Assembly: GCA_014058105.1 (NCBI GenBank)
Contig: JACGCM010001511.1
Coordinates: 2,480,001 to 2,544,000 of the forward strand
Reading direction: 5' to 3'
Origin: Kingdonia uniflora
Lineage: Eukaryota > Streptophyta > Magnoliopsida > Ranunculales > Circaeasteraceae
DNA length: 64,000 nucleotides
Both the position numbers and the translations under genes were made by a program. Positions 36,761-48,440 of this stretch are shown in pieces. Each line of letters opens with the position of its first letter. The first letter of the stretch is position 1. Under the pieces are notes generated by a model, which searched no databases, had not been told where the DNA came from, and saw only the letters and a list, made by a program, of their open reading frames with translations.

Positions 36761-37560
36761 TTCTTTTGCTTGACTGCTATACAATTGGGCACTACGTCAA
36801 GCCTGTGACAGACAAGGGTAGGATCGATTCTTGGCTACTCATGGAAAGTCCATACAAAGACATCCTTATTAGAACAAAGTAAATCAATCATCTCTTGTTT
36901 TTCTTTGATAGTTAGGGAACTCCTAATGAACATTTCTCATTCGAGACCATTGAGATCTGTGTAGTTGGTTGGCTCGATGAATGATGGCTGGGTTAGGGCT
37001 ATCAAGCGTTCAAGGAGAAAATAGTATTGTGATTGCAATGGTTTAACCAACTTTTAAGTCAAATCGATCTCTGGGTGTTCGCATGATCGGGTGAGCCGTT
37101 GGGACCCTTTCATATCCCAAGTTTTGCTTGGGGTGGTGAAGCGTAGTACATGGTTATAAATTGAGGGTATTGCTTTCATAACATGCAGCCAGTAGCGACC
37201 TAAGATACCGAGGCATTTGGACATTTTGTCTATGACCAAAAAATTGGCCTGCAGTACTATAGGCCCTATGGTAACCGAAAGGCTTATTCGGCTAGCCGCT
37301 ACTTCAGTAGAGTCATTAAAACCTTTCAACTTGACATTTGGTGGAGTTATGCAATCTCTTATCTGCATCATCTTAACTATCTAGAGGAAAAGTACATCGG
37401 TTGTACTGCAAGTATCGATGAGCATTGTGTGCAGTATCATATGCTCAATCTTTACCATGATGACCAGCGGGTCTGAGTGTAAAAAAATTATGTGAGAAAC
37501 ATCATAGTTGATAAAAGAGATGCCTTCAGATAGGGGATGCTGGCTGGTCTCTAGTAAGAG
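36761..37560 (-). pseudogene. Protease of copy D
   Basis: Minus strand: ISFINYDVSHIIFLHSDPL (37530-37475), active site LIDTCSTTDVLF (37430-37395) where Gly of DTG reads Cys, then RISLSVTIGPIVLQANFLV and ILGRYWLHVMKAIPSIYNHV (37285-37150). Linker to reverse transcriptase follows. The altered active site suggests no activity. Confidence 0.75.
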
Positions 37561-39298
37561 GACTGGTAATTTGTCTTGGCAGGTGAGTTTGCAACATTCT
37601 TCAAATCTTTTCCTCTTGCTTTGAGTACGACTGCTGTCAATGTTATTAACTTCGATCATGTTAGTTTGAAAGATATGCACTTCATTTCTTCCATTTTGGT
37701 GTCCCCCTTGGATTTTAAGATACGACCCATCGAGGTAGCTTGGGATATATTCGATATATTGGTGCAAGCGTCCTACTTTGAGTATAATTTCAAGTGACCG
37801 CTATAAAGCGTAACACTTATCTATTGAATGGAAATTACATTTATGGTTTTGACAGTATAGTTTATCTTTTTAAACTTCGATTGGATATGGTGTTCGCCAT
37901 ATTGGGTCGGCCTAGATGATCTGTGTATGAGCTCCTATAGCGACTCTGAGTTTTGACAGGATTGGCATCGGCCGTTTCTTCTGCGGCCTTTCTAATTGAT
38001 TATCATGATTATTGGGTTTCTGGTTGTCAGCCTCGTTCTAAACATGAGCAACCATGCTTGTATTTGGCTGTTAACTTTCTGGTCTGTCCTCGTCGATTAT
38101 TTTCGTCGATACGTTCAAGGTCTATGTAGTCGTTGACTTTCGACAGCATCTCCTTGAGTATTTTGGATTTTTGGAGGATGGTGTATTATTTTACTTGACT
38201 ATGGTTAGCAATGGCATTGGAGTAGGTTAATACTATATTAGCGCAATCAAGGTTCACGATTTTGCGGGACTCATCTAGAAATCTCTTGGTAAATCTTTTG
38301 AGTGTTTTAACTTGGGTCTTTTGAATGTTGAATAAGGCGCCGATTCTGACCTCTCAATCCTTATTGAATGCGAAGTCAGAGATGAATAATTTGGACAAGT
38401 CTTTGAAACTTTGAATAGATCCATTGGGGAGGCCATGATACCACTTGAGTAGACTTTTCGATTGGCTAGTAGGGAATATCCAGCAAAGGATATGATCAGC
38501 TAAAGAGTGGAGGCTTAAGGAGTTTTTAACTCGAGGACGTGGGGCTGTGGGTCTGTGTTCTGGTATTTACAGATTTTTGGGATGTGGAAAATTAGTGGGA
38601 TGTTGATGGGTAATAACTTTAAACAGATTGGGTTGTTGAGTTTACTCTAGGAGTTAGGGGCTGGGTTTGAGCTAATTCAGATGTCGCCTTTGATTTGTCG
38701 GTCGAGCTCATATTGTATTACGTAAGATGGTCGAGGGGGAGAACGATTTATTTGAGTTCGATTAGGTTTCAGTCCGGGGGTATGTTCTGCACTTCGCTTA
38801 CCTAGCCGTTCTTGGGCTAGTCTTCGTGTAGGAAGTATGGATGATCGCAGGGTGGAATAGCTCGAAGCTCCATAAATGTGGACATCTAAATGTATCGACC
38901 CTACAGGTATTGGGTGGTGAATACCTTCAGTACCTAGATGAACTGAGGGTACCTCTATTCAAGGGTTAGAGCCTAAGCGCGCGCTAGCGGATATCTGCGA
39001 GGAACCGAGAACTCTAAACCGAGCAGGGGCATCTTGTATTAGTACTTGCTGTAGACACCAATTAGAGTTACAGAGCTCCTCGAGGTCACGGTGGTGTCTA
39101 TCTATTTCTTCGACACAGCGCTGGCATTCATTTTTGGGCTCCTATCGTCGGGCTTCGCGCTCGTGGTGGAGATGGTTGTTATACCTCTATTCAGCCTAAC
39201 CGAGCTATTTGCGTATCAGGGCTAGTTGGGTGGCAATGTTGTCTGTTGTGTATCCTACGATGGCTGAGGTTGAATGAAAGTTAGGAGCCATTAGACAA
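37561..39298 (-). pseudogene. gag of copy D
   Basis: Minus strand: N-terminal charged region (39290-39050), linker, capsid core near 38500-38170, and a C-terminal segment MHQYIEYIPSYLDGSYLKI (37767-37710). Matches copy C gag 21460-22900. At 39298 it runs directly into the middle of the 5' LTR: leader, primer site and LTR end are deleted. Confidence 0.75.
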
Positions 39299-39617
39299 GC
39301 TCTCAACCTCTCTATGGTTGTTCTCCTCTCTTATTTATAGAAGATAGGAAAAGTAATATCACCATAAAGAGGTTAAATTACAAGTGTATTCTTCTTTATA
39401 GCTGTATTGTACTGAAGTCGGTTCTGTTAGAGTTATCTGGTGAGCTATCTATCTTAAACCAAGAGCTAAGCTAGATTGAAGTGGTGGTCAAAGCTTTAGT
39501 GGACTCGAGGGTAGATTACTACATTTCTGATAGGTTTATAAGTATAGTAGGCTTTGAGCTGATAAGGAGTTTTTAAGTATCTAGTCTACCCTCGAAGGTT
39601 GCGAGTAGGCTACTACA
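39299..39617 (-). repeat. 5' LTR of copy D, truncated
   Basis: Matches 29515-29828 of the 3' LTR. Minus-strand start TGTAGTAGCC at 39617. The inner roughly 260 bp of the LTR and the primer site are absent. Confidence 0.8.
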
Positions 39618-40740
39618 GTACTATTAATAATCTTCCTCATCATCCATGTTCCAGGATGCCCAAAATGATTATGCCAAATCCTAAACGTTTTATCTTACAA
39701 TAGAGAAAATTAGTGATTGCATATGTTTCAACATGCCTGAAAGCAGTGGAATAAAGCCCTGAAGCATACATTGGACACCGTTCTAATATAATTTGTTGAC
39801 CTTTTGGTGAATGGGTGATGTACAGAACCTGGCTGTCATTGTCTTCTATTATTTTTACTTGATAGTCGCTATCATGTATATCCCTAAAATTGAGTAAATT
39901 CTCTAAGGATCTACAAGCATATAAAGTAGTCTTAATAACCAGTATTGTACCATTAGGTAGTTATAGCGTGGTATTCCCCGAGACCTCTATAATACTGGCA
40001 GACCCATCACAGTTTTGATGTCCCCGACATATGAGGTCAAAGGCGAGAAGTATTTTTTATCCCATAGGATCGAGTGTGTGGCAGTACTGTCTTTAAGACA
40101 AGTATCGTGACTCATTCAATTATCAATCAGTGCTCTATGAGCAGACATATCTATTGGGTTGCCTGTATATAGTAGATTTAAACTATCATACAACATATTA
40201 GCAATAAATTGAAAAATCTTGTAGAACAAAAAAAACAAACGATCTCATAGATAGATATTGAAATAATGTATGTTGCAAGCGCTTATTAAACTTTACCATC
40301 ACTCATTTGTTCTCAACGCAATCTAGAGAAGTACTAATAAATTAAATCACAGTTAACAACTAAGAAATGAAACTACTAGTGTGCTTCTAATGTGACATCA
40401 CTCATCAACTGAGATGAAACTACTACAGATCATTTTATACACTTATTTGTGCATGTACAAGTATCTTAAAAGAAATCGATCACAACATTATCCAAAAGTA
40501 CTTCGTAATTGTGGTGGTTAGCTATGATTATGGGGTCTATAATCACGCACAGTGCAGCACAGTCTTACGTCTAATATCTAGCTTGATCTGCCTTAGGACA
40601 GGGAGATCCCTGATCTCACTTGAATTTCATAGATTTTCATGGGTTACCAACGATTTTAAGCCCTTTCTTCTTATGTGAACCCAAGGATCCCTTTACTTTG
40701 TCGTCAGTTGCATGTCCACTACTAGAACCTTGTTCATAGT
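39618..40740 (-). pseudogene. Protease and pre-integrase domain of copy E
   Basis: Minus strand at the junction: FRIWHNHFGHPGTWMMRKII (39685-39625), the copia GAG-pre-integrase motif with its His pair, cut by copy D. Upstream, DDSYIHHS-type and SAHRALIDN-like protease sequence lies at 40140-40090. gag-protease linker to 40740. Stops throughout. Confidence 0.7.
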
Positions 40741-41350
40741 TTTCCTAACCATCAGATATGATTTTCTGGGAAACATCTACGGGCTTCCTCCTAGGTAGGT
40801 ACAAAATGTTATTCTTCATAATGAGTTTGCCATCTTGCTCATCGATAAGCAAAGCCTGAATCAAATATTTATGCGTCTTGAATTTTATCTTTGCATATTT
40901 TTCCCTGAGATCAACGTGATAATCATGGAATATCGATAGAGTCTTGTAAAGCATCTCAATATGAAAGACTTTTTCATTACTAAGCATCAGTATTAAGGTG
41001 ATTTTCTAGAGTTCCGAGTTGTACTTAGCAACTGTCTTGAAATCATGGAACCAAAGTTGTTCCAACAAGTTTTGACCTCAGGCAACCTAAAGATTTACAG
41101 GAAACCAAAGCAGTGCTTGAGGCTAACCCATAAGTCTAGTAGATCTTCTATGTGGAGTATCTCATACTTCAGCTTTGGCTGAAAATGATAGTGCATAGCT
41201 AACATGGCCATGGCCTTGTATGCTATAGAAGTGGTGTTATCAGGAACAATGGTTTGGGAAACACCCATTATTCATAGATGTAGCTAAACATCCGTATACC
41301 AAGGAGATAGTTTGAGCCGTTAAGCAGCAACTATGGAAAATCAACGCTGT
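40741..41350 (-). pseudogene. gag of copy E
   Basis: Minus strand 40987-40745: LSNEKVFHIEMLYKTLSIFH then KFKTHKYLIQALLIDEQDGK and LIMKNNILYLPRR. This is the C-terminal part of the copia gag (UBN2-type) domain, including the MLEKT-F-TFH block. The N-terminal part reaches about 41330 with stops. Confidence 0.75.
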
Positions 41351-42983
41351 TGAGCTTCGTAGACATCTGTTATACAAAAATGTAAATCTAAATCAGTAGC
41401 AGTTCTTAATAAACATTTTATATGAATATAAGGCAGTTCATAGTACTTAGAATAATATAAATCAAATTATTCATAATCATACTATTAGTTTAACCTTGTT
41501 TATTATTCTAAGACTCGTGTGTAAAATCCCCACCTTTACCTCGTAAATTGGTAATATTTGCCTTGGAAAATATGTTCTAATGGGTTCTTAGCCAAGATGT
41601 ATATTCAAAACCATTCGATGTTGTGATCCTTATCTAACTACTAGGGTGTTCTAAATCCCATAGATCTATATGGTTTATATATTCAAGCCAAATGATCCAT
41701 TTGCTACGAATATGGTGGGTATTAGATGTTTTGCAAACAAGTGGTTCATTGCTCGAAGATTACTGAGCTCCAAAGATAGGTAGATTAAGCTTGTCTTGAA
41801 CTAACCATTTAGAAGTGTAAGAGATTACTATTAGGGTCTTTACAATTTTAGATGTTATCAAGTAACATCTTATTGCACCTAGATACGAAAAACTGACTCC
41901 TAAGAATCCATGTTTTTAGAAACAAAACTTATATCAATTTGCAATTGATCCCCAAGTAATGTCCTAGGTATTGGTTTATTCAATTATGATTCTCAGCCGT
42001 ATCTGAATGTCTTTTGGTTTTGTGTTATTTTAGATAGTTGATACGAATTACTAGTATCTTAGGGGAATATAATTACTACCATATATAATTATCGTAAGAA
42101 ACTATAATTAGGTATTAATAACTGTAACATATATCTTATATATGTGAGGTTATGTAATTAAACTAGTGAGCACCCATTTTTAAGAAATAAAAAAATTATT
42201 CTGAAAATTTTAAAAAAAAAAATTAGGTCCCTCTCGGTGCAGTCCTAAAAGTTTTTTTTATTTTTTATGCTAGACCAAGTTTGATCGGGCCTGGATCTGA
42301 TCTGCAAAACTGGATCAGGTCTGAAGTGGTCTATTACCGTGGCACGCGGCTCATACACTCTCGGTCATGTGATCTACATACTCCAAGCACGTGGGTAACA
42401 CGTGATGGCACGGTGGCACATGACACATTTGCACAAATGGCACGGGGCACAGTGGTACAGTGGTATGGTAGCATGCCCTTGGTACATGACTTATGCCCTT
42501 GGCATGGGTCAATGCCATGGCACGTGAGTCGTGTGTGGTCGTCACGTCAGTCCACTCGTGTGAATGATATGCGGCATATTTTTTTGTTTATTTTGGAAAT
42601 GTGTCCTACCATGTCAACAGTGGGACCACAACCACACCATCGGTGGGCCCTGCCACATTAAATATGGGATCCACTACCATATCAACATGGTAGGGTCCAT
42701 GCAACGTTAACAATACGGTCCACTTACCTGGCTGGTGGTGTAATCGGCCTCGCAATGTCAGCACCTTGGTGGGTTCATGCTGCTAAGTTAGTGTATGGTT
42801 CACACGTTACTACGTCAAACATGGTCCCTGCAACACATTTCATGGGTCTAACCCGGTGACATCAGCAATGACCTCCTTGCGTAAGCGTTTAGAAACCCTA
42901 AGTGTTACAAGTACGTGGGTCTATTGTTCATGTCTTGTACGTGGCTGCCTTGTGAGGTAACTACTGCATGGGGGAAACCCTAA

Positions 42984-43219
42984 GGCCATGTTTGTTTGCT
43001 TTTTTTGGGTGAGAAGAGGTAGGAAATTTTGAGGTTAGAATATTAGAAAAAACTCGCTTACATTTGGCTGAAGGTTAGAACTTGTACTTAAAATCCTCAC
43101 TTCTAACTTCAACTTCTCACTATTTGTTTGGCTGAACCATCTAATTTGACCACAGATTAGAAGTTTCTCCACAAAATGCATATAAACCATATTTTCCTTT
43201 TAAATTCATCATATAGAGT

Positions 43220-43280
<61 letters not shown>

Positions 43281-43444
43281 AGAGAGGGAGAGAAGAGAGA
43301 GGCGATGGGAGAGAGAGAGAGTTGCATGAGGGTGGGAGATAGAGGGGATAGAAAGAGAGGTGAGAGGGAGATGTAGAGAGATAAAGGAGAGAGAGAGAAG
43401 GTTGTATGAGGGTGGGAGAGAGGGGATAGAGAGAAAAAGGTGGA

Positions 43445-43481
<37 letters not shown>

Positions 43482-44117
43482 GAAGAGAGAGAGAGAGAGA
43501 GGAGAGAGAGAGGGTAGAGAGATAAGGGGGGATAGAGAGGGGATAGTGAGAGGGGTGAGAGGGAGAGGTAGAGAGAGGGGCTAAAAAAAGAGGAGAGATA
43601 GAGAGAGGGGTTAAAAAAAGAGAGAGATAGATAGATAGAGAGAGAGAGAGTTCTATGAGGGTGGGAGAGAGATAGGATAGAGAGAGAGGTGAGATAGAGA
43701 GGCAGAGAGATAAGGGAGAGAGAGAGGGGGGGAAAACGTTGGGTGGGTTTTTATTTAGCTTATTTGGGGTTAATGTGACTTTTTATTTGGCAAATTTGAG
43801 TATTTTGGGCTTGAAACGACCAAAATTCCCCCACTTAAACCGTTAACAGGGTGGGAAACGACCGGACCATGGTATAGTGACAAAACGACCAGTCAAAGCC
43901 AAACTAGAAGTTTTTTGGTAGGAAGTCAACCCAAAAAATTTCACAGAGGGGGTGTGAAGTTATTAGGTTTGAAGTAGGCCAAACTTCCAACCAAACTTCC
44001 AGTTTTCATTTTTTCTAAGAGAATGCCTACTTTTATAATATAAAAAAACATGCCAAAGGTGAGAAGTTTCCAAAGGATCACACCTCTTCTCACCCTTGAC
44101 CAAAAAACAATATGGCT
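42984..44117. mobile_element. PIF/Harbinger-like MITE with TAA target duplication
   Basis: Ends GGCCATGTTTGTTTG... and ...CAATATGGCT form imperfect inverted repeats; both arms carry GGGTGAGAAGAGGT about 20 bp in. TAA flanks it at 42981-42983 and 44118-44120. No transposase frame, so it is non-autonomous. The middle is a long purine tract. Confidence 0.75.
43216..43735 (+). repeat. GA-rich polypurine microsatellite
   Basis: About 520 bp of GA, GAGG and GATA-type repeats on the plus strand with almost no pyrimidines. It gives long spurious Arg/Glu frames. It lies inside the MITE. Confidence 0.9.
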
Positions 44118-44657
44118 TAAGTGTGTCGAGCATGTGGGTCTGCCTACCGTGCCTTGTATATGGCTGCCCTTGTGACGTCAGTACTGCGCTGTCAGCGTTT
44201 AAAGATTTTTAAGCCATTTTCGGTGGCAGTTCTTGCCTCTCTAGGAAAAAATACAAAAAAAAAATACCTCTCCCCTCGGGAGACTACAACAAATCATAAT
44301 CACGAAAAAAAAATTGATATTAAACGTCAAAAATATTTAAGAACCCTAGAAAAGGGGAAAATATACCAAAATAGGCCTTTTGAATACCTAATATTTTCAA
44401 ATCAGCACTTATAAATCTTTATAAAAAACCTAGAATATGCCAAAAAGCGAGATATGATCATGCATAACTATATCACAAGCATGTATAGATTGTAACAAAG
44501 AGATTTAATGAATCCTATCATGATGATCTAATCAATACATCAACTTTGAAATAGTTAGGGTTTGTAATTTTTATACCTTGATCTTGAAGAGAAGGATAGA
44601 AAACTTGTAAACCAATCTAGAATTCCACTAGCTCCTCTTAGTACATAGCTGATAACG

Positions 44658-44901
44658 TATTAGGAATCAATCTTATAGTAAACAATCACACATACACACA
44701 TATAATAGACAAGATATGAGTGAGAGAGAGAGAGAGAGCTTCTTTATTATGATTAAAACCTTAAGTAGAATCCTTGTTATATATATAGAAATTGTCCTTT
44801 CTAAAACTCTCTCCAACAAGCCCTAAACTTGTTGGTTAAGTTCGAAAGTGGGGGAACCCCAACCCAGTTCCGGTTCTACCTAGGCCGAACCATTCCTAAC
44901 A
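44658..44901 (-). repeat. 5' LTR of copy E
   Basis: 244 bp. Minus-strand start TGTTAGGAATGGTTCGG at 44901. Matches 25749-26045. Followed outside by target duplication AGATT (44902-44906). Confidence 0.85.
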
Positions 44902-44906
44902 AGATT

Positions 44907-45507
44907 GTGTTATTATTTGAGGGGATTCAAATATGGAATAATTACACTAAGTGAACATTTTTTGGAGTAAAATCGTTACACCAAAGGGAAGTTTCGGCAA
45001 CCAGGGGGTTCAGTTGATCCTCTTGGAACACCCCTGGCTCCACCTTATCTACACAATGTGCAGGGAAATTATAAATATGTATTGTCCTGAGTATGGGACC
45101 AACCTTTTTTGTGTAACTAGACATGTCGTGCATTTAGAAGGGGTACATTAAGATATATTTCACTGTAGTTTTAGTTGCTTTTTGTAATCGTTGTTGATGT
45201 TGTTGCGGAGAGAGATTAGTATTTCTTTATTCATTTAAAAGGATTTGGTTTTAGGTACTACCGTAGTATTCAAATCTTTTTCTAATGGCAAAAAATCACC
45301 TTCATGAGAATTTAGGTATATGCAAGAGTAACAGTAGAGTTCTCTAATGGTAAAAGGTCATGAGAATTTGAGTAGATGCAGAGTAATGACAGTGTTCCAA
45401 AGTCCGCCGCATAAACAAAATTGGCCACCTTATCTCCAACTACTGGGAGGGTCGAGTTTGGGTTGAATTTTTGTGGGTTTGACAAAGTGGGATATACAAC
45501 CCAAGTC
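44907..45507. other. Unassigned intergenic sequence between copies E and F
   Basis: A phrase, tctaatggta/caaaaaatcac...catgagaattt-g-a-atgca-gagtaa, is present twice (about 45283-45335 and 45336-45395). No gene recognised. The 63-codon minus-strand frame at 44942-45133 has no recognisable domain. Confidence 0.4.
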
Positions 45508-45512
45508 AAACC

Positions 45513-46027
45513 TGTAGTAGCCTACTCGATCATATCAATCTTCAATAGCTACACATGCCAAGACCCCATACTCAATCTTCAGTAACTTACATGACATCGA
45601 CCTCCACCAGGCTACTGCAACCAGTAATAAAGGAAGTCGGTCGTCATTGACCAACAATCGAGCGAACGGAGGATACTACCAAAAGCAGAAACAGTTCTAA
45701 AGTAAAATAGATAAGTAATGCCTAGTTGTATGAAAGGTAAGATAGTAATAACTCCCGAAAACATTGAAGCCTTCTCTCATAAACCTATATATAGGAGATG
45801 GAGGACCAAAGGGAAGGAGGGAGACAGTTCGACCGAATCTTATATAAATCCTTGTAATAAAAGATACTCAGATAATATATACATAATCACACTTCAAAAT
45901 CCTCATAGGAGGTCATGAGAAGTCCTCTTAATAGGAACTCACGCATATGTTGTCTGAATTCCTTTTATAAATCATTATCGCTTCGTTGTAAGGTTGATTC
46001 TCAAAGTCCCGGAATTATACCCTTATA
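45513..46027 (+). repeat. 5' LTR of copy F
   Basis: 515 bp, ending CCCTTATA. A segment of about 58 bp near 45528-45590 is absent from the 3' LTR. TATA-type box cctatatataggag at about 45784-45797. Confidence 0.9.
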
Positions 46028-46028
46028 A

Positions 46029-46043
46029 TTGGCGCCATCTGTA
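46029..46043 (+). other. Primer-binding site of copy F
   Basis: ttggcgccatctgta directly follows the 5' LTR; tggcgcc is the usual start of gypsy primer sites. Confidence 0.7.
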
Positions 46044-46149
46044 CACAACAACCCATACCAAACTAAGCCATACTTCTTCAAATAAAAAAATGACATGGCA
46101 CCTACTCTTCACTCTACTTCAGTGATAGTGGGGAGTAATATGTAAAAGG

Positions 46150-47661
46150 ATGTCAATGCCCAATTGGCTCAGATGCAAGATGTGTTCGCCCAAGCTGAAA
46201 ATTGCCAAGCTCAACAACTTTGCCTCAAATGTGATGCGCGTCGTAAAGAGCTCCAGGAAGAACGCAATCTACGAAAAAGAAGGCATCAACCAACACACTA
46301 GAGAAATGAAATACCTGAGTCTCACAATCCATACTCTTCAAGATACTCAACAAATCGAGCATCCTAGCAACCCTAAACGACTGGCAAACTCTATAATTTC
46401 TATTCGAGATTGGTTAGGGACAACCCCTCAGGTCTATCCCATACCTATCCACCCTGGACCACCTCCCGCTGCATCTCTCCATTCAGGAGCATATGCCTCT
46501 GAAGGATCTAGTGGGTCCACTCTACACATCGACAAAGAAAGACCACGGCGATCCACAAGAAACCGATTGGGCGAGCGTAATGTAGGGCATTGACCAGGCG
46601 TGAACATCGGGTTGAACAATTTCCCCCTCGATATAAGTATGTCACTCAGAGAGAACTCAATCAAAAAATCTACAAAGCCATTCACATCAGCTAAACTCCA
46701 ATCCCAACTTCATTGAGCCACCTCAACAACCTCATATGCAAAGAGCTCCTCACTATTGAGATTCCACCAAACTTTCACGTACCCAAAATTTGCAAGTACA
46801 AGAATACCGACCCAGAATCTCACATCCTCGAGTTCAAAAATTCCCTAAGTCTTCATGCCATATCTGACCACATCTTATGTTAAGTTTTCCCATCTAACCT
46901 CTCTGTCAGTTCATTAAAATGATACCTCAGCCTGCCTAATGGCTCGATACACAACTTTAAAGACCTCTCCAAACTCTTCATTGCCAACTTCGTACATAAC
47001 AAAAAATAGAGAAGTACGATTCAACTATTTGTTCAACATCAGGCAATCTCCAAGTGAAACCCTTAAATCATTTACCAAATGTTTCCTCGACGACTCCAGA
47101 AATGTCAAAAACCTCAAGTCTGCCAATGTTATCCTTGCATATTCCAACATACTCCCAGAAAATAATAGAGTCAAAGAATACATCGTACTACACAAACCTT
47201 CGTCTTTCAAAGAAATACTTATCAAAGTTAACAGATACATCAACTTATAATGAACAAGAGTAAACAGTCGACAGGCACTCCCATTTTCGTCTCTCCCCAT
47301 TAAACCCCAGACCCTGATTGCCTCAGTCCATACCAACGAAAAGTCACGAAAGTAAACAAATTAAGATCAACAAGTCGATTGGATGAGCAGGAGATTTCTC
47401 CTTCCTGTCCTGCCTAAGCTCAAGGCTAAACTCCCACAATTATTTCACCATGTCAAAGCCGACCCAATATGGAGAGCCCCCCAACCAATTGAAGTTAAAC
47501 CAGAAGAATCATGCTACCTAAACAACAAATGCAAAAGCCATTCTACAGAAATATGTTATGCCCTTAAAAAATCGTTGGAACTCATTTTTAAAGCTGGCAG
47601 AATGCACGAGTATATTTTCGACTTGTCGGGCTACCTCGACGGATTGTACCTTAAACCCTAG
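46150..47661 (+). pseudogene. gag of copy F
   Basis: Frames on the plus strand: a charged N-terminal helix (46165-46330), Pro/Ser-rich linker, then capsid core pieces TLKSFTKCFLDDSRNVKNL and VILAYSNILPENNRVKEYI (47065-47180), and KEILIKVNRYI (47208-47240). A knuckle-like segment NKCKSHSTEICYALKKSLEL (47526-47585) is followed by RMHEYIFDLSGYLDG. Same layout as copy G gag. Frameshifts separate the pieces. Confidence 0.8.
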
Positions 47662-47709
47662 CAAACAACAATTGACAGTGACCAAGAGCTACCCATTTAC
47701 TAGGTCTAC

Positions 47710-48440
47710 ATGATTGAAGTTAACAATATCGATAGTAGCCACACTGCAAGTAAGAAAAAGAGAGTAGGAGTCTGTGTTAAGTTGACATACGAGCAAAAAT
47801 TGCCTACTTTTCTACCTGAGTCAAACCAACATCCTCAACCACTTGGTATCTCTTTCGTTGGATATGATGTTTCACATGTTCATTTCCCATATTCCAACCC
47901 CCTAGTCATCACACTCAAAAGTCAAAAACATTATATACACACAATGATGGTCGATAAGAAAATGAGGTTGACATACTTTTCCTCACAGCTGTTCGAGCCA
48001 TGAAAATGGAAGATCATATTACTCATACCAATGTTGAATTTAAAGGCTTTAATGGTTCTACCGAGGTAGCCGCCGAAAGATTGAGCGTTCCTGTCACCTC
48101 AGAATCGGTCATTTTATAAGTTAATTTTCTTGTAGTTGACAAAAAGTCAGAGTACTTAGGGACTGTTGGCTGGAAATGGCTACATATGATGAAAGCTATC
48201 CCATCCAGTTACCACCAAACACTTTGATTTACAATGAAAGATGGTATGTACGATATATGAAAGGATAGCAATGAATAACACGTTAATCTGAATACCCCGA
48301 AATTGAAATGACTCACAAATTGGTGAAAGCCTAGCAATTACATAACATTGGGGCAACTCCCAACCAAGAAGATAGTATCGAGCAAACCACAGCAGAACTA
48401 GTTACTTATGTCGAGTTAAACGGGGCCACACGTGGTACCT
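47710..48440 (+). pseudogene. Protease of copy F
   Basis: LGISFVGYDVSHVHFPYSNP (47842-47900) and VITLKSQKHYIHTMMVD, after which the active-site text reads VDKKM where VDTGS is expected (47950-47965). Later VTSESVIL and LGTVGWKWLHMMKAIPSSYH (48160-48215). The catalytic motif is lost. It would have processed the polyprotein. Confidence 0.75.

Larger units (their letters stand above)
29255..39617 (-). mobile_element. Ty3/gypsy Tat-lineage element, copy D, inserted in copy E integrase
   Basis: 3' LTR 29255-29828, polypurine tract, antisense ORF, tandem array, integrase, RNase H, reverse transcriptase, protease, gag and a truncated 5' LTR 39299-39617, read on the minus strand. It splits the copia pre-integrase domain (HPGTWMMRKIIN ends at the junction). 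Same family as A and C by LTR and gag. The target duplication is not clean (gtac versus atac near the ends). All frames are broken. Confidence 0.85.
41351..44657 (-). other. Untranslated leader of copy E
   Basis: No readable protein. From 42330 to 42850 it is rich in tggcac/ccatgg-type phrases. It contains an approximately 85-bp tandem duplication (about 42890-42975 and 44115-44200) and a MITE inserted at the second unit. The primer site lies just after the LTR, near 44645-44657 on the minus strand (CGTTATCAGC). Confidence 0.55.
25749..44901 (-). mobile_element. Ty1/copia retrotransposon, copy E (host of copy D and a MITE)
   Basis: Minus-strand element: 5' LTR 44658-44901, long leader, gag near 41330-40740, protease and pre-integrase to 39618, then interruption by copy D (29255-39617), then integrase, reverse transcriptase and RNase H (29254-26345), polypurine site and 3' LTR 25749-26045. 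Domain order integrase before reverse transcriptase defines copia. Matching target duplications AGATT flank the whole at 25744-25748 and 44902-44906. Without copy D and the MITE it is about 7.6 kb. All frames are broken. Confidence 0.85.

Noticed and set aside
29250..39622. Target duplication for copy D
   Set aside because: Only gtac/atac similarity; below what I would call a duplication.
42281..42661. 126-codon plus-strand frame rich in His/Trp/Arg
   Set aside because: Arises from repeated tggcac/catgg phrases in the copia leader; opposite to the element and without similarity.
43176..43584. Two long Arg/Glu-rich reading frames on the plus strand
   Set aside because: They are the translation of a GA microsatellite inside a MITE; no start context or protein similarity.
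44942..45151. Overlapping frames on both strands between copies E and F
   Set aside because: Short, no domain, no conserved neighbour; kept only as unassigned sequence.
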